From contig CAYWQX010000001.1 in the NCBI GenBank assembly GCA_964460985.1, positions 53,364 through 117,363 of the forward strand: DNA of 64,000 nucleotides. The letters are read 5' to 3'. Shown here piece after piece: positions 56,212 through 64,000 of this stretch (position 1 is its first letter; every line of letters starts with the position of its first letter). A model generated the notes under the pieces. It made no database searches. It worked only from the letters and a program-made list of their open reading frames with translations, and had not been told where the DNA came from. The translations under genes were made by a program, and so were the position numbers. This DNA is from CAZABG01 sp964460985. GTDB lineage: Bacteria > Chlamydiota > Chlamydiia > Chlamydiales > Parachlamydiaceae.

Positions 56212-59200
56212 TTATCCCTCTAAGGTCTCTGTACGGATATCTAATCCGAGGCCTTGCATTTCCTTGATAAGAACATTGAAAGACTCAGGCTTGCCAGGCT
56301 CGAGAATATTGGTTCCTTTTACAATCGACTCGTAAATACGGGTACGACCTTGAACGTCGTCCGATTTCACGGTGAGTAACTCTTGCAATAAGTGTGCCGC
56401 ACCGTACGCTTCGGCAGCCCACACCTCCATCTCCCCGAATCTCTGACCCCCCCATCTGCGCTTTACCGCCGAGAGGCTGCTGGGTGACGAGCGAGTAAGG
56501 ACCTACCGCACGAGCGTGGATCTTATCGGCCACAAGGTGGCTGAGTTTCAAGATATACATATAGCCCACCACAACCGGGTTGTCATATCTCTCGCCGGTT
56601 AGACCGTCGTAGAGGTAAAACTTGCCGTTAGGGGATAGATTATGTTTCTTCATCATTTCCCAGATTTGATCCTCCGGGAAACCTTCAAATACTGGCGTCG
56701 CCACATGGAATTTACCTCTTTTCGCTGCAAATCCAAGGTGGGTTTCAAATAACTGACCCATGTTAAGACGGGAAGGAACCCCAAGCGGGTTCAGGATCAC
56801 TTCAATCGAAGTTCCATCTTCCATGTAAGGCATGTCGGCCACAGGAACGATCTTGGAGACAACCCCTTTGTTACCGTGGCGGCCGGCCATTTTGTCGCCC
56901 ACTTGAAGCTTACGCTTAGAAGCGACATAAACCTTCACCTGGTGCATAATACCTGGATCAAGATCGATATCCCCTTTCTTGAGGTACTCAATCTCGGTCT
57001 TGTACTGCGTTTCGATCGTTTGTATCTGTACGTCGTAATCTCTGATAATCGACTTTAAAGTCTCAAAGATTTCGGTTTGCGGGATCACAAGATCTTCGAT
57101 GTTTTCACGATCAAAGGTATCGATAATCTCTTGGTTGATGATGTCCCCTTCCGCCACAACAACGTCTGCCGTTTTACGGTGAACAATCGTGACAGGAGAG
57201 ACTTCATTTAAGAGAAGCGCACCGATTTTCTCGCGACGCTCGGTCTTAAGTTCTGCGAGCTTTTGTTTGTAGTCACGCTGAAGATCTTTCAATTTCGAAG
57301 CTTCTTCTACGAGCTCATCATCACTTTTCGAAAGACGGTCTCTTCGTTTGAAGACCTTGACATCCATTACAACCCCTTCAGTTCCTGGAGGCGCTGTTAA
57401 GGAAGCATCTTTTACGTCTGCTGCTTTCTCACCGAAAATCGCTCTAAGAAGTCTTTCTTCAGGTGCCAATTCAGTTTCGGATTTTGGAGTGATCTTACCA
57501 ACGAGGATATCGCCCGGTTTGACTTCAGCACCGATACGGATAATCCCGTCGTCGCCCAAGTTAACTAGTGCTTCTTCAGGCACGTTTGGAATATCACGAG
57601 TAATCTCTTCTTTACCCAGCTTTGTGTCTCTGGCTGTCAATTCAAACTCTTCAATATGGATCGATGTGAACACGTCCCGTCTTAAGTTTTCTTCCGAGAT
57701 AATGATCGCATCTTCGTAGTTATAACCATACCATGGCATGAAGGCCACAAGAACGTTTTTACCGAGAGCGACTTCCCCTTTATCGGTCGCAGGACCGTCG
57801 GCAAGCACATCACCGGGCTTAATTTTATCGCCCACATCAACGAGAGGCTGCTGGTTAATGCAGGTTCCCGAGTTGGAGCGCATAAATTTCTTAAGGTGGT
57901 ATGTCTTTTTCTCAAGACGGTTATCTTTGGGAGAGATAACGATTTTATTACCGTCCACATACTCTACAACACCCTCTTCAGTAGCAACCACCACTGCGCC
58001 CGAGTCACGGGCCGCTCTCGCTTCAAGACCGGTACCCACTAAAGGAGCTTCGGTTTTAACAAGCGGAACCCCTTGACGCTGCATGTTCGAACCCATCAAA
58101 GCACGGTTCGCGTCATCGTGTTCAAGGAAGGGAATCAAACCGGTAACAATCGATACGAGCTGTTTCGGAGAGACGTCCATGTGGGTTGCTCTCGAGCTGT
58201 CGATCTCCAGCTGTTCACCACGGTATCTAGCCCAGCAAATTTCTTCTTTGAACATATTCGACTCGTCCAAAGGAGCATTCGCTTGCGCAATCACGTGTCT
58301 CTCTTCTTGATCGGCTGTCATGTATTCGATCTCATCGGTCACAATACCATCTCTTACGATACGGTAAGGAGTTTCGATAAATCCGAATTCATTGATTTTA
58401 GCGTAAGCGGAAAGCGAGGTGATCAAACCGATATTCGGACCTTCAGGTGTCTCAATCGGGCAAACACGGCCATAGTGGGAAGGATGAACGTCACGCACTT
58501 CAAAGCCGGCTCTATCTCTATTCAAACCGCCAGGTCCGAGAGAGCTTAAACGACGTTTGTGGGTCAGCTCCGCTACAGGGTTTGCTTGGTCCATGAATTG
58601 GGAAAGCTGCGATCTTCCGAAGAAGTCCTTCAGAACGCCGGCTAAACCTTTTGCAGAAACGATCTTACCTGGAGTTAATGTGTCGGAAGTAAAGTCGAAC
58701 AGGTTCATTCTCTCACGAATAATTTTCTCCATGCGTGCGAGGCCAATACGGCATTGGTTCTGGATCAACTCCCCGACCGATCTTACACGGCGATTGCCAA
58801 GGTGATCGATATCATCGATGCTCGTCTCCTCATCGCCCTGTTTTAAACGGATCAGGTATTTAAGTGCGCCGATCACATCTTCTTTCATCAAGGTAACGGT
58901 TTGAAGAGTCTCATCGTTTACTTCAAAGCCGAGCTTCGAATTGAGCTTATATCTGCCCACTCTTCCAAGGTTGTAGCGTTTCGGATCGAAGAAGAGGCGC
59001 ATGATCGCCGATCTTGCGTTCGAAAGGGTCGCAGGTTCGCCCGGTCTGATTTTGCGGTAAAAGTCTTTCAAAGCAGCTTCATAGGAGTCGGTTGGGTCTT
59101 TGGCAAGCATTTTGATGACAGGCGATGTTTCGTCGGCATCTTCTGCAATTTTGATCGTGTCGATTTTCGCGTCGACAATCCGTTTAAGCATAGCAGTTGT

Positions 59201-59974
59201 AAGTTTCTCGCCTGCTTTACCAAATACAAGACCGCCCTCTTCCTGAGCTACGTCTGCCGCTAAAATCTTACCCACCAGTTTATCGAAATCTTTTTCCGAT
59301 TTAACTTTGTGTTTCTTCACTTCAAAGAATTCTTCAATGATATCGCTGTTGGAGGAGAAACCGAGCGCTCGAATAAAGGTGGTGGCCAAAATTTTACGGC
59401 GGCGTTTCTTTCTGTCGATGTAGATATGGATAAGGTCGTTTGAGTCAAATGCGCCTTCAAGCCAGCTGCCGCGATAAGGGATGATACGGAAGGAGTAAAT
59501 GACGGAACCGCGGGTGTGTCTCTCTTGTTCAAAGCAGATACCAGGCGATCTGTGAAGCTGGGAGACTACGACCCTTTCAGCTCCGTTGATCACGAAAGTT
59601 CCTTTATCGGTCATCACAGGGATTGTCCCCATGTAAACCTCTTCTTCCTTAATACCTGTTTCGTCCGTTAGACGGAAACGAACTTTTAAGGTGACGCTAT
59701 AGGTAATACCTCTACGCAGGCACTCTTCCGGAGAGTATTTAGGCACTCCCAAGCTATAGGACAAGAATTCAAGGATGGTCTTCTCATCATAAGATTTTAT
59801 TGGAAAAATCTCATTAAAGACCTCTTGCAGACCGATATTCTCCCGTTCATCAGGAAAACGGTTAAGCTGCAGAAATTGATTATATGATTTTACCTGAACT
59901 TCAATGAGGTTGGGAAGATCGATAATATCTTCTTTATTCGCAACGCTCACACGCTGAGGTGCCTTACGCATCAT
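56212..59974 (-). CDS. rpoB: RNA polymerase beta subunit, interrupted by an apparent +1 frameshift
   Basis: The first frame (59974 to about 56453) encodes the beta subunit to about residue 1175, ending in GGKAQMGG. It then runs off into non-homologous residues (SEIRGDGG...) to a stop at 56285. The correct continuation (QRFGEMEVWAAEAYGAAHLLQE... to RTETLEG) lies in the next frame and ends at 56212. Removing one C from the seven-C run at 56447-56453 restores a 1253-residue protein, the normal chlamydial length. The downstream part is fully conserved, so the break is probably recent or a sequencing error. The start is the ATG at 59974 with GGGAG upstream. Confidence 0.95.
56447..56453 (-). other. 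Homopolymer run at the rpoB frameshift
   Basis: Seven C on the plus strand (ATGGGGGGGTCAG on the coding strand) where six G would give ATG GGG GGT CAG AGA TTC and an intact RpoB. Either an indel error in the assembly or a slippage site. Confidence 0.85.
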
Positions 59975-60095
59975 GGTTTAAGGTCTCCCACTTTTGTTGG
60001 TAATGAAGAATAGACTTCTCTTAATAGACTTCTTTCGAAATTTCATTTGCTTGTTAAAAAAGGACTTTTTCACATCATTTTCGCTAAATTTTTCA

Positions 60096-60122
60096 ATCAT
60101 ATATAACTCCATATGCTTTCAA
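60096..60122 (-). promoter_or_regulatory. Possible promoter upstream of rpoB
   Basis: In the 368-base gap before rpoB, the minus strand has TTGAAA (60122-60117) and TATGAT (60101-60096) with a 15-base spacer, which is shorter than the ideal 17. A promoter in this gap is expected because a strong terminator closes the upstream ribosomal operon. The exact site is uncertain. The rest of the gap is AT-rich and holds no gene I can support. Confidence 0.25.
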
Positions 60123-60300
60123 AATTTATCAAAAAACCTGCTGAAAAATTGCATTTTTTTCCAAGCAAAGCAAATCTCGAAAAAAGTCTAATGAAGAAAA
60201 AAGGAAGAAAAGTGATTTTTTCTAAATTACCCTTAAATGAAAAAAATGGCGAACATACACGTTCGTCTATCACTTGCCTTCCTTACCCCTTCAATAAATT

Positions 60301-60332
60301 AAAAAAGCACCTCTCGCCATCGAGAGGTGCTT
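60301..60332 (-). terminator. Rho-independent terminator after rplL
   Basis: On the minus strand, a perfect 12-bp stem (AAGCACCTCTCG, 60332-60321, with its complement at 60316-60305) closes an ATGG tetraloop and runs into TTTTTT. It lies 11 bases after the rplL stop and would separate or attenuate transcription between the ribosomal protein operon and rpoBC. Confidence 0.92.
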
Positions 60333-60342
60333 CAAGAAACAA

Positions 60343-60729
60343 TTACAGTCCTTTAAGAGTGACTTTACCACCCGCTGTCTCGATTTCTTTCTTAGCTTTT
60401 TCAGCATCCGCTTTTGGCTTCGATGCAAAAATTTGCTTAGGAGCGCCGTCCACTAAGTCTTTAGCTTCTTTTAAGCCAAGACCGGTGAGTTCGCGAACTG
60501 CTTTAATGATAGCAATTGCTTTATCTTTTGGAGCTTCAGCAAGGATGACTTCAAAGTCAGTCGCTTCAGCAGCAGCAGGAGCACCTGCAGCGGGAGCCGC
60601 AGCAACAGCAACAGCTGCAGCAGCAGCTTTAACGCCCCACTTTTCTTCAAGAGCCTTTTTGAGCTCGGACATTTCTAATACGCTCAATTGCGAAAGAGCG
60701 TTTACTAAATCTTCAGTTTTGTTACTCAC
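60343..60729 (-). CDS. rplL: Ribosomal protein L7/L12
   Basis: This 128-residue stalk protein recruits translation factors to the ribosome. The N-terminal dimerisation helices, an Ala-rich hinge (KAAAAAVAVAAAPAAGAPAA near residues 33-52) and the C-terminal domain with GLGLKEAKDLVDGAPK are all present. The start is a GTG at 60729 with AGAGG upstream. It follows rplJ by 18 bases and is followed by a strong terminator. Confidence 0.97.
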   Translation of the reverse strand: MSNKTEDLVNALSQLSVLEMSELKKALEEKWGVKAAAAAVAVAAAPAAGAPAAAEATDFEVILAEAPKDKAIAIIKAVRELTGLGLKEAKDLVDGAPKQIFASKPKADAEKAKKEIETAGGKVTLKGL

Positions 60730-60747
60730 AGAATTACCTCTTTAAAA

Positions 60748-61272
60748 TTATGAATTTCCTTCATCAAGTTTAACTTTATTATCCAAACAGTAGACGACGC
60801 TCGAAATAAGCGCTTCCATGACGGCAAGCGTCTGGGACATTGGCGCTTCGAGTGTAGCGAGGAGTTGTGCTCGCATTTCGTCTTTGCTTGGCAGTTTGGA
60901 AAGCTCTTCAGCTTGGTTGCCATCCATGACAGCTCCGTCAAGAAGAGCGCCGACAACTTTAATCGATTTGTCGTTCTCTTTACGGAATTTGAAGACGAAC
61001 TTTGTCATCTCCAAAGCATCTTGGTCGGCAAGCACTAAGCCGATATGTCCCGGCAAGGTGTCAACATCCAGTTTGTGACCGAGCGATTCAGCCGCTTTGA
61101 CTAAAACGCGTTTTTTCACAAACTCAACGCCGCCCTTCATTTTACGAACGTCTCTACGAAAAGCCGAAAGCTTGTTCGCATCGATATTCGTGTAGCTGAT
61201 GATAACGAAGGAGCTATACTTTGAGAGCTCATTTTTCATTTCATCCAGAAGGTATTGTTTCTCTTTTCTCAT
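60748..61272 (-). CDS. rplJ: Ribosomal protein L10
   Basis: This 174-residue protein anchors L7/L12 to the ribosome. The N-terminal part with YSSFVIISYTNIDANKLSAFRRDVRK and GGVEFVKKRVLVKAA is the family block, and the C-terminal helix binds L12. The ATG at 61272 follows GGGAGGAG. There are only ten bases between rplA and rplJ, so the separate L10 leader found in E. coli is absent. Confidence 0.96.
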   Translation of the reverse strand: MRKEKQYLLDEMKNELSKYSSFVIISYTNIDANKLSAFRRDVRKMKGGVEFVKKRVLVKAAESLGHKLDVDTLPGHIGLVLADQDALEMTKFVFKFRKENDKSIKVVGALLDGAVMDGNQAEELSKLPSKDEMRAQLLATLEAPMSQTLAVMEALISSVVYCLDNKVKLDEGNS

Positions 61273-61282
61273 GACTCCTCCC

Positions 61283-61987
61283 TTATTCCTCTTTACCTAA
61301 GACTTCGCTCAAGTCGAGTTTAAGGCCAGGCCCCATGGTCGACGATAAATACGCCGATCTAAGATAAACACCCTTGGCGGAGGCCGGTTTTGCTTTCACA
61401 ATCGCTTGAAGGAAAGAACGGATATTTTCAACGAGTTGGTCGGCGGTAAAGGAAACTTTACCGAGCATGTTATTGATAATACCATGCTTGTCCACTTTAA
61501 ACTCGATTTTACCCGCGTTAAGTTCTTGTACAGCTTTTGTGATGTCGTTGGTAACGGTACCCGCTTTAGGGGTTGGCATAAGGCCTCTTGGACCTAATAC
61601 TTTACCGAGTTTACCCACGTCTCTCATGAGGTCTGGCGTCGAAATGACCGCGTCAAAATCGGTCCAGCCCCCGTTAACTTTTTCAAAAAGTTCTTCATGT
61701 CCCGCGTATGCAGCACCGGCAGCTAAAGCTTCTTTTGCTTTATCGCCCTTTGCGAAAACGAGAATTCTCATTTTCTTACCTGTCCCATTCGGTAACGGAA
61801 CAGTGCCGCGAACCTGTTGGTCCGATCTACGTGGGTCAATACCAGTTCTCAAAGCAATATCGACAGACTGGTTAAACTTCGTCTGAGGACATTTCTTCAA
61901 GATATCGACAGCTTCTTTCAACGTAAAAACTTTATCAGCTTCTACGAGTTTAGCTATCTCCCGAGTTCTTTTGCTTGGTTTGCCCAT
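61283..61987 (-). CDS. rplA: Ribosomal protein L1
   Basis: This 234-residue protein builds the L1 stalk and may repress its own operon. The blocks VRGTVPLPNGTGK, LGPRGLMPTPKAGTV and GKIEFKVDKHGIINN are the family signature. I set the start at the ATG at 61987, giving MGKPSKRTREI; a GTG two codons earlier is possible. It is 20 bases downstream of rplK. Confidence 0.97.
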   Translation of the reverse strand: MGKPSKRTREIAKLVEADKVFTLKEAVDILKKCPQTKFNQSVDIALRTGIDPRRSDQQVRGTVPLPNGTGKKMRILVFAKGDKAKEALAAGAAYAGHEELFEKVNGGWTDFDAVISTPDLMRDVGKLGKVLGPRGLMPTPKAGTVTNDITKAVQELNAGKIEFKVDKHGIINNMLGKVSFTADQLVENIRSFLQAIVKAKPASAKGVYLRSAYLSSTMGPGLKLDLSEVLGKEE

Positions 61988-62007
61988 GCTCACTATTGTG
62001 GTTATAG

Positions 62008-62436
62008 TTAATCTTCTACTACATCAACGCCCATAGAACGAGCTGTACCTGCGACCAGGTTGATAGCTGCGTCTATATCGCTTGCGTTCATGTCTTGGAA
62101 CTTTTGTTCCGCAATTTTTCTCATTTGCGAACGCTTGATTCGGCCTACTTTATCCCTGTTAGGAACAGCAGAGCCCTTCTCAATGCCAAGCGCCTTACGG
62201 ATAAGGACAGGCACCGGAGGCTGCTTCATAATGTAGGTGAACGATTTATCTTGATAAACCGTGATCTCAACCGGGATGACATCGCCACCCATCGCTTGAG
62301 TTTTGGCGTTAAAGTCTTTGCAGAACGCCATGATATTCACACCAGCAGCACCGAGCGCAGGTCCAATTGGAGGAGCTGGGTTTGCTTTGCCAGCAGGAAT
62401 TTGCAGCTTAATTAGTTTAACAACTTTTTTAGACAT
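62008..62436 (-). CDS. rplK: Ribosomal protein L11
   Basis: This 142-residue protein of the GTPase-associated centre has the N-terminal signature KLQIPAGKANPAPPIGPALG and the C-terminal RNA-binding block ending IDAAINLVAGTARSMGVDV. It lies 29 bases downstream of nusG in the usual order. Confidence 0.98.
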   Translation of the reverse strand: MSKKVVKLIKLQIPAGKANPAPPIGPALGAAGVNIMAFCKDFNAKTQAMGGDVIPVEITVYQDKSFTYIMKQPPVPVLIRKALGIEKGSAVPNRDKVGRIKRSQMRKIAEQKFQDMNASDIDAAINLVAGTARSMGVDVVED

Positions 62437-62465
62437 AATGAAATGATTTTCTCAAGTTAATAGGG

Positions 62466-63014
62466 TTAAGTGGTTGGATTTTCGTCAGAAACTTCCTCAA
62501 CCTGGTTAAATTCGAGATCATCCACTCGGGTATCTCGACCGAAAATAGAGACCATGACGGAGAGGCGGCCTTTGTCATGGAACACTTCGATAACCGTACC
62601 GGTGAAGTTAACAAACACACCGTCGGTAATTTTAACCGTGTCACCCACTTCGAATTTATGTTTGTGCGTAACTTTCTCTTTCTTGTCAGCTAAATCACGT
62701 AAGATCTCTTCCACTTCTTTGTCGGAAAGTGCGGTCGGCTTATCGCCGCCTAGAAAATCGATGACTCCATTCGAGTTCTTTACGTATTGCCATGATTCAT
62801 CGTCCAGAAGCATTTTGACAAGCAAATATCCTGGCCAAAGACGTTTTTCAACGACAATTTGCTGGCCTTTTTTTACTTCCTGAACGTTTTCGGTGGGCAA
62901 AAGAACTTCCGAAATATAATCGGTCATACCTTTGCGCTCGCGGTTCTCTTCAAGCGCTTTTTTCGCCTTTTTTTCCTGCGAGGAGAGTACTTGTACTACG
63001 TACCATTTATGCAT
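62466..63014 (-). CDS. nusG: Transcription termination/antitermination factor NusG
   Basis: This 182-residue protein binds RNA polymerase and couples it to Rho or the ribosome. The N-terminal NGN domain begins KWYVVQVLSSQEKKA, and the C-terminal KOW domain has VGDTVKITDGVFVNFTGTV. It is 23 bases downstream of secE. The ATG at 63014 is clear. Confidence 0.97.
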   Translation of the reverse strand: MHKWYVVQVLSSQEKKAKKALEENRERKGMTDYISEVLLPTENVQEVKKGQQIVVEKRLWPGYLLVKMLLDDESWQYVKNSNGVIDFLGGDKPTALSDKEVEEILRDLADKKEKVTHKHKFEVGDTVKITDGVFVNFTGTVIEVFHDKGRLSVMVSIFGRDTRVDDLEFNQVEEVSDENPTT

Positions 63015-63037
63015 ATCGCTTATTACCGCCTAAACTT

Positions 63038-63319
63038 CTAACCACTTATAAGACGTGTAAACCACGTCAAGGTGTTCATCACCGACTGAATTACGAGGTC
63101 TACGCCATAGACGCTGATGCCTAGTGCGAAGGTTGCCCCTACAACGATTTTTGTGTAAGCAAAGAGTTCTTCTTTGCTGGTCCAAGTGATCTGGTGAAAC
63201 TCTTTTTTCACCTCTTCGATAAAATCACGGAAACGCCATTTTTTATCGATCGCATCGTCTTTTTTTGGAGAGACGTCTTGCACTTTTTTGAGCTCCATAG
63301 TTCTACTGCTACTACTCAC
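63038..63319 (-). CDS. secE: Protein translocase subunit SecE
   Basis: This 93-residue inner-membrane protein belongs to the SecYEG channel. The basic, amphipathic block FIEEVKKEFHQITWTSKEEL precedes a single membrane helix (IVVGATFALGISVYGVDLVIQ). The start is a GTG at 63319 with AAAGGGG eight bases upstream; an ATG at 63298 lacks a ribosome binding site. It follows tRNA-Trp by 23 bases. Confidence 0.93.
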   Translation of the reverse strand: MSSSSRTMELKKVQDVSPKKDDAIDKKWRFRDFIEEVKKEFHQITWTSKEELFAYTKIVVGATFALGISVYGVDLVIQSVMNTLTWFTRLISG

Positions 63320-63342
63320 TTTAGGACCCCTTTACTCAAATT

Positions 63343-63415
63343 CGAGTGCGGAGGGGCTCGAACCCCCGACCCGCGGCTTTGGAGACCGCTGCTCTACCAA
63401 CTGAGCTACACACCC
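63343..63415 (-). tRNA. tRNA-Trp (anticodon CCA)
   Basis: On the minus strand, a 73-base cloverleaf folds with acceptor GGGTGTG/CGCACTC, D stem GCTC/GAGC, anticodon stem GCGGT/GCCGC with loop CTCCAAA (anticodon CCA), and T arm GGGGG-TTCGAGC-CCCTC. The discriminator base is G and CCA is not encoded. It lies between tuf and secE, as is common in this operon. Confidence 0.96.
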
Positions 63416-63417
63416 TA

Positions 63418-63448
63418 GTAAAAGGGAGAGTGCTATACACCCTCCCTT
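63418..63448 (-). terminator. Terminator between tuf and tRNA-Trp
   Basis: On the minus strand, AAGGGAGGGTG pairs with CACTCTCCCTT (one G-U pair) over a TATAG loop and is followed by TTTT. It lies 18 bases after the tuf stop and would end the tuf transcript before the tRNA-secE-nusG unit. Confidence 0.75.
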
Positions 63449-63465
63449 CAAACATAAACCAAATA

Positions 63466-64000
63466 TTACTTCATGATATCGGATACAGTACCCGCGCCGA
63501 TGGTTCTACCACCTTCACGAATAGCGAAACGCATACCTTTTTCCATAGCAACAGGCTGGATCAAATCAACTTCGATCTCGATATTGTCGCCAGGCATAAC
63601 CATTTCAGTACCGGCTGGAAGCTTGACAGTTCCGGTAACGTCGGTTGTTCTGAAGTAAAGCTGTGGACGGTAACCGGTGAAGAAAGGCTTATGACGGCCA
63701 CCTTCTTTCTCGGTAAGAACGTAAACAGGGCCCTTGAATTGAGTGTGCGGGGTGCAAGTGCCAGGAGCCGCAAGAACCATACCACGCTCGATATCATTTT
63801 TCTCAAGACCGCGGAGAAGAAGACCCACGTTTTCACCGGCTCTCGCTTCATCCATGCTCTTGTTGAACATTTCGATACCCGTTACAACGGTTTCACGAGT
63901 GTCTCTTAAACCAACGAGCTGGAGCTTATCGCCCACTTTAATGATGCCACGCTCAACACGGCCGGTAGCCACTGTACCACGACCCGAGATCGAGAACACG
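63466..64000 (-). CDS. tuf: Elongation factor Tu, C-terminal part (gene runs off the window)
   Basis: The visible 177 residues are domains 2 and 3 of EF-Tu, which delivers aminoacyl-tRNA to the ribosome. Seen are FSISGRGTVATGRVERG, LLRGLEKNDIERGMVLA, GYRPQLYFRTTDVTG and the end block RFAIREGGRTIGAGTV. The gene continues beyond position 64000, so its start is not in this window. Confidence 0.98.
   Translation of the reverse strand, partial: VFSISGRGTVATGRVERGIIKVGDKLQLVGLRDTRETVVTGIEMFNKSMDEARAGENVGLLLRGLEKNDIERGMVLAAPGTCTPHTQFKGPVYVLTEKEGGRHKPFFTGYRPQLYFRTTDVTGTVKLPAGTEMVMPGDNIEIEVDLIQPVAMEKGMRFAIREGGRTIGAGTVSDIMK

Noticed and set aside
56212..56430. A separate 72-residue gene after rpoB
   Set aside because: Its sequence is the conserved RpoB C-terminus; it is the shifted end of rpoB, not a gene of its own.
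60113..60745. 210-residue frame on the plus strand over rplL
   Set aside because: The Ala-rich part is the antisense of the L7/L12 hinge; the gap portion has no coding signal.

Overview
The window looks like chromosome of an environmental (Parachlamydia-related) member of the Chlamydiae. The evidence is gene content and order. A V-type ATPase operon (E, DUF2764, A, B, D, I, K) carries the DUF2764 gene known from chlamydial and Bacteroidetes operons. Transaldolase and valS are nearby. The right end has the conserved block tuf - tRNA-Trp - secE - nusG - rplK - rplA - rplJ - rplL - rpoB - rpoC. The same order of landmarks (valS, V-ATPase, tal, rpoCB, rplLJAK, nusG, secE, tuf) exists in Chlamydia trachomatis, but here it is opened by large accessory blocks, as expected of a larger-genome amoeba-associated relative. 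The species cannot be decided from this window.

Layout. 0-7 kb: two tandem pairs of paralogous, probably host-interacting proteins, a leucine-rich-repeat-like pair and a pair with a conserved His-Asp...Cys pattern that resembles permuted papain-like hydrolases. 7-17 kb: valS, a four-helix Inc-like membrane protein, two Na+:alanine/glycine symporters, a class I DAHP synthase, a lipoprotein and several unknowns. 17-23 kb: a fusion of a cyclic-nucleotide-binding domain with an S-adenosylhomocysteine-hydrolase-like region, a secreted sulfatase, and a probable outer-membrane barrel protein. 23-31 kb: the V-ATPase operon with fumC as its last gene. 31-35 kb: small exported proteins with Cys clusters and Gly-His tails, a lipoprotein, a helical unknown, a zinc-ribbon protein and tal. 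36-43 kb: accessory block with a methyltransferase, a striking NSF/Cdc48-like AAA ATPase, an M29 aminopeptidase and a UMF1-type transporter, ending in a 318-bp inverted repeat. 43-50 kb: a complete F-type ATP synthase operon (Z, I::B fusion, E, F, H, A, G, D, C). 50-52 kb: a flavoprotein and a histidine phosphatase. 52-64 kb: the rpoCB-ribosomal protein-nusG-secE-tRNA-tuf block.

Function. The cell appears to carry two rotary ATPases (V-type and F-type), Na+-coupled amino-acid uptake and a complete early shikimate entry enzyme, together with several candidate host-interaction proteins. The rpoB reading frame is broken by one extra base in a seven-C run (56447-56453). Because rpoB is essential and the downstream frame is intact, this is probably a sequence error, though slippage is possible. 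Many automatically chosen starts would be TTG codons. I moved starts to ATG where a ribosome binding site or paralogue alignment supported it, and kept TTG/GTG where the conserved N-terminus demanded it (DUF2764 gene, atpH, atpF, secE, rplL). No insertion sequence, CRISPR array or rRNA gene was seen.
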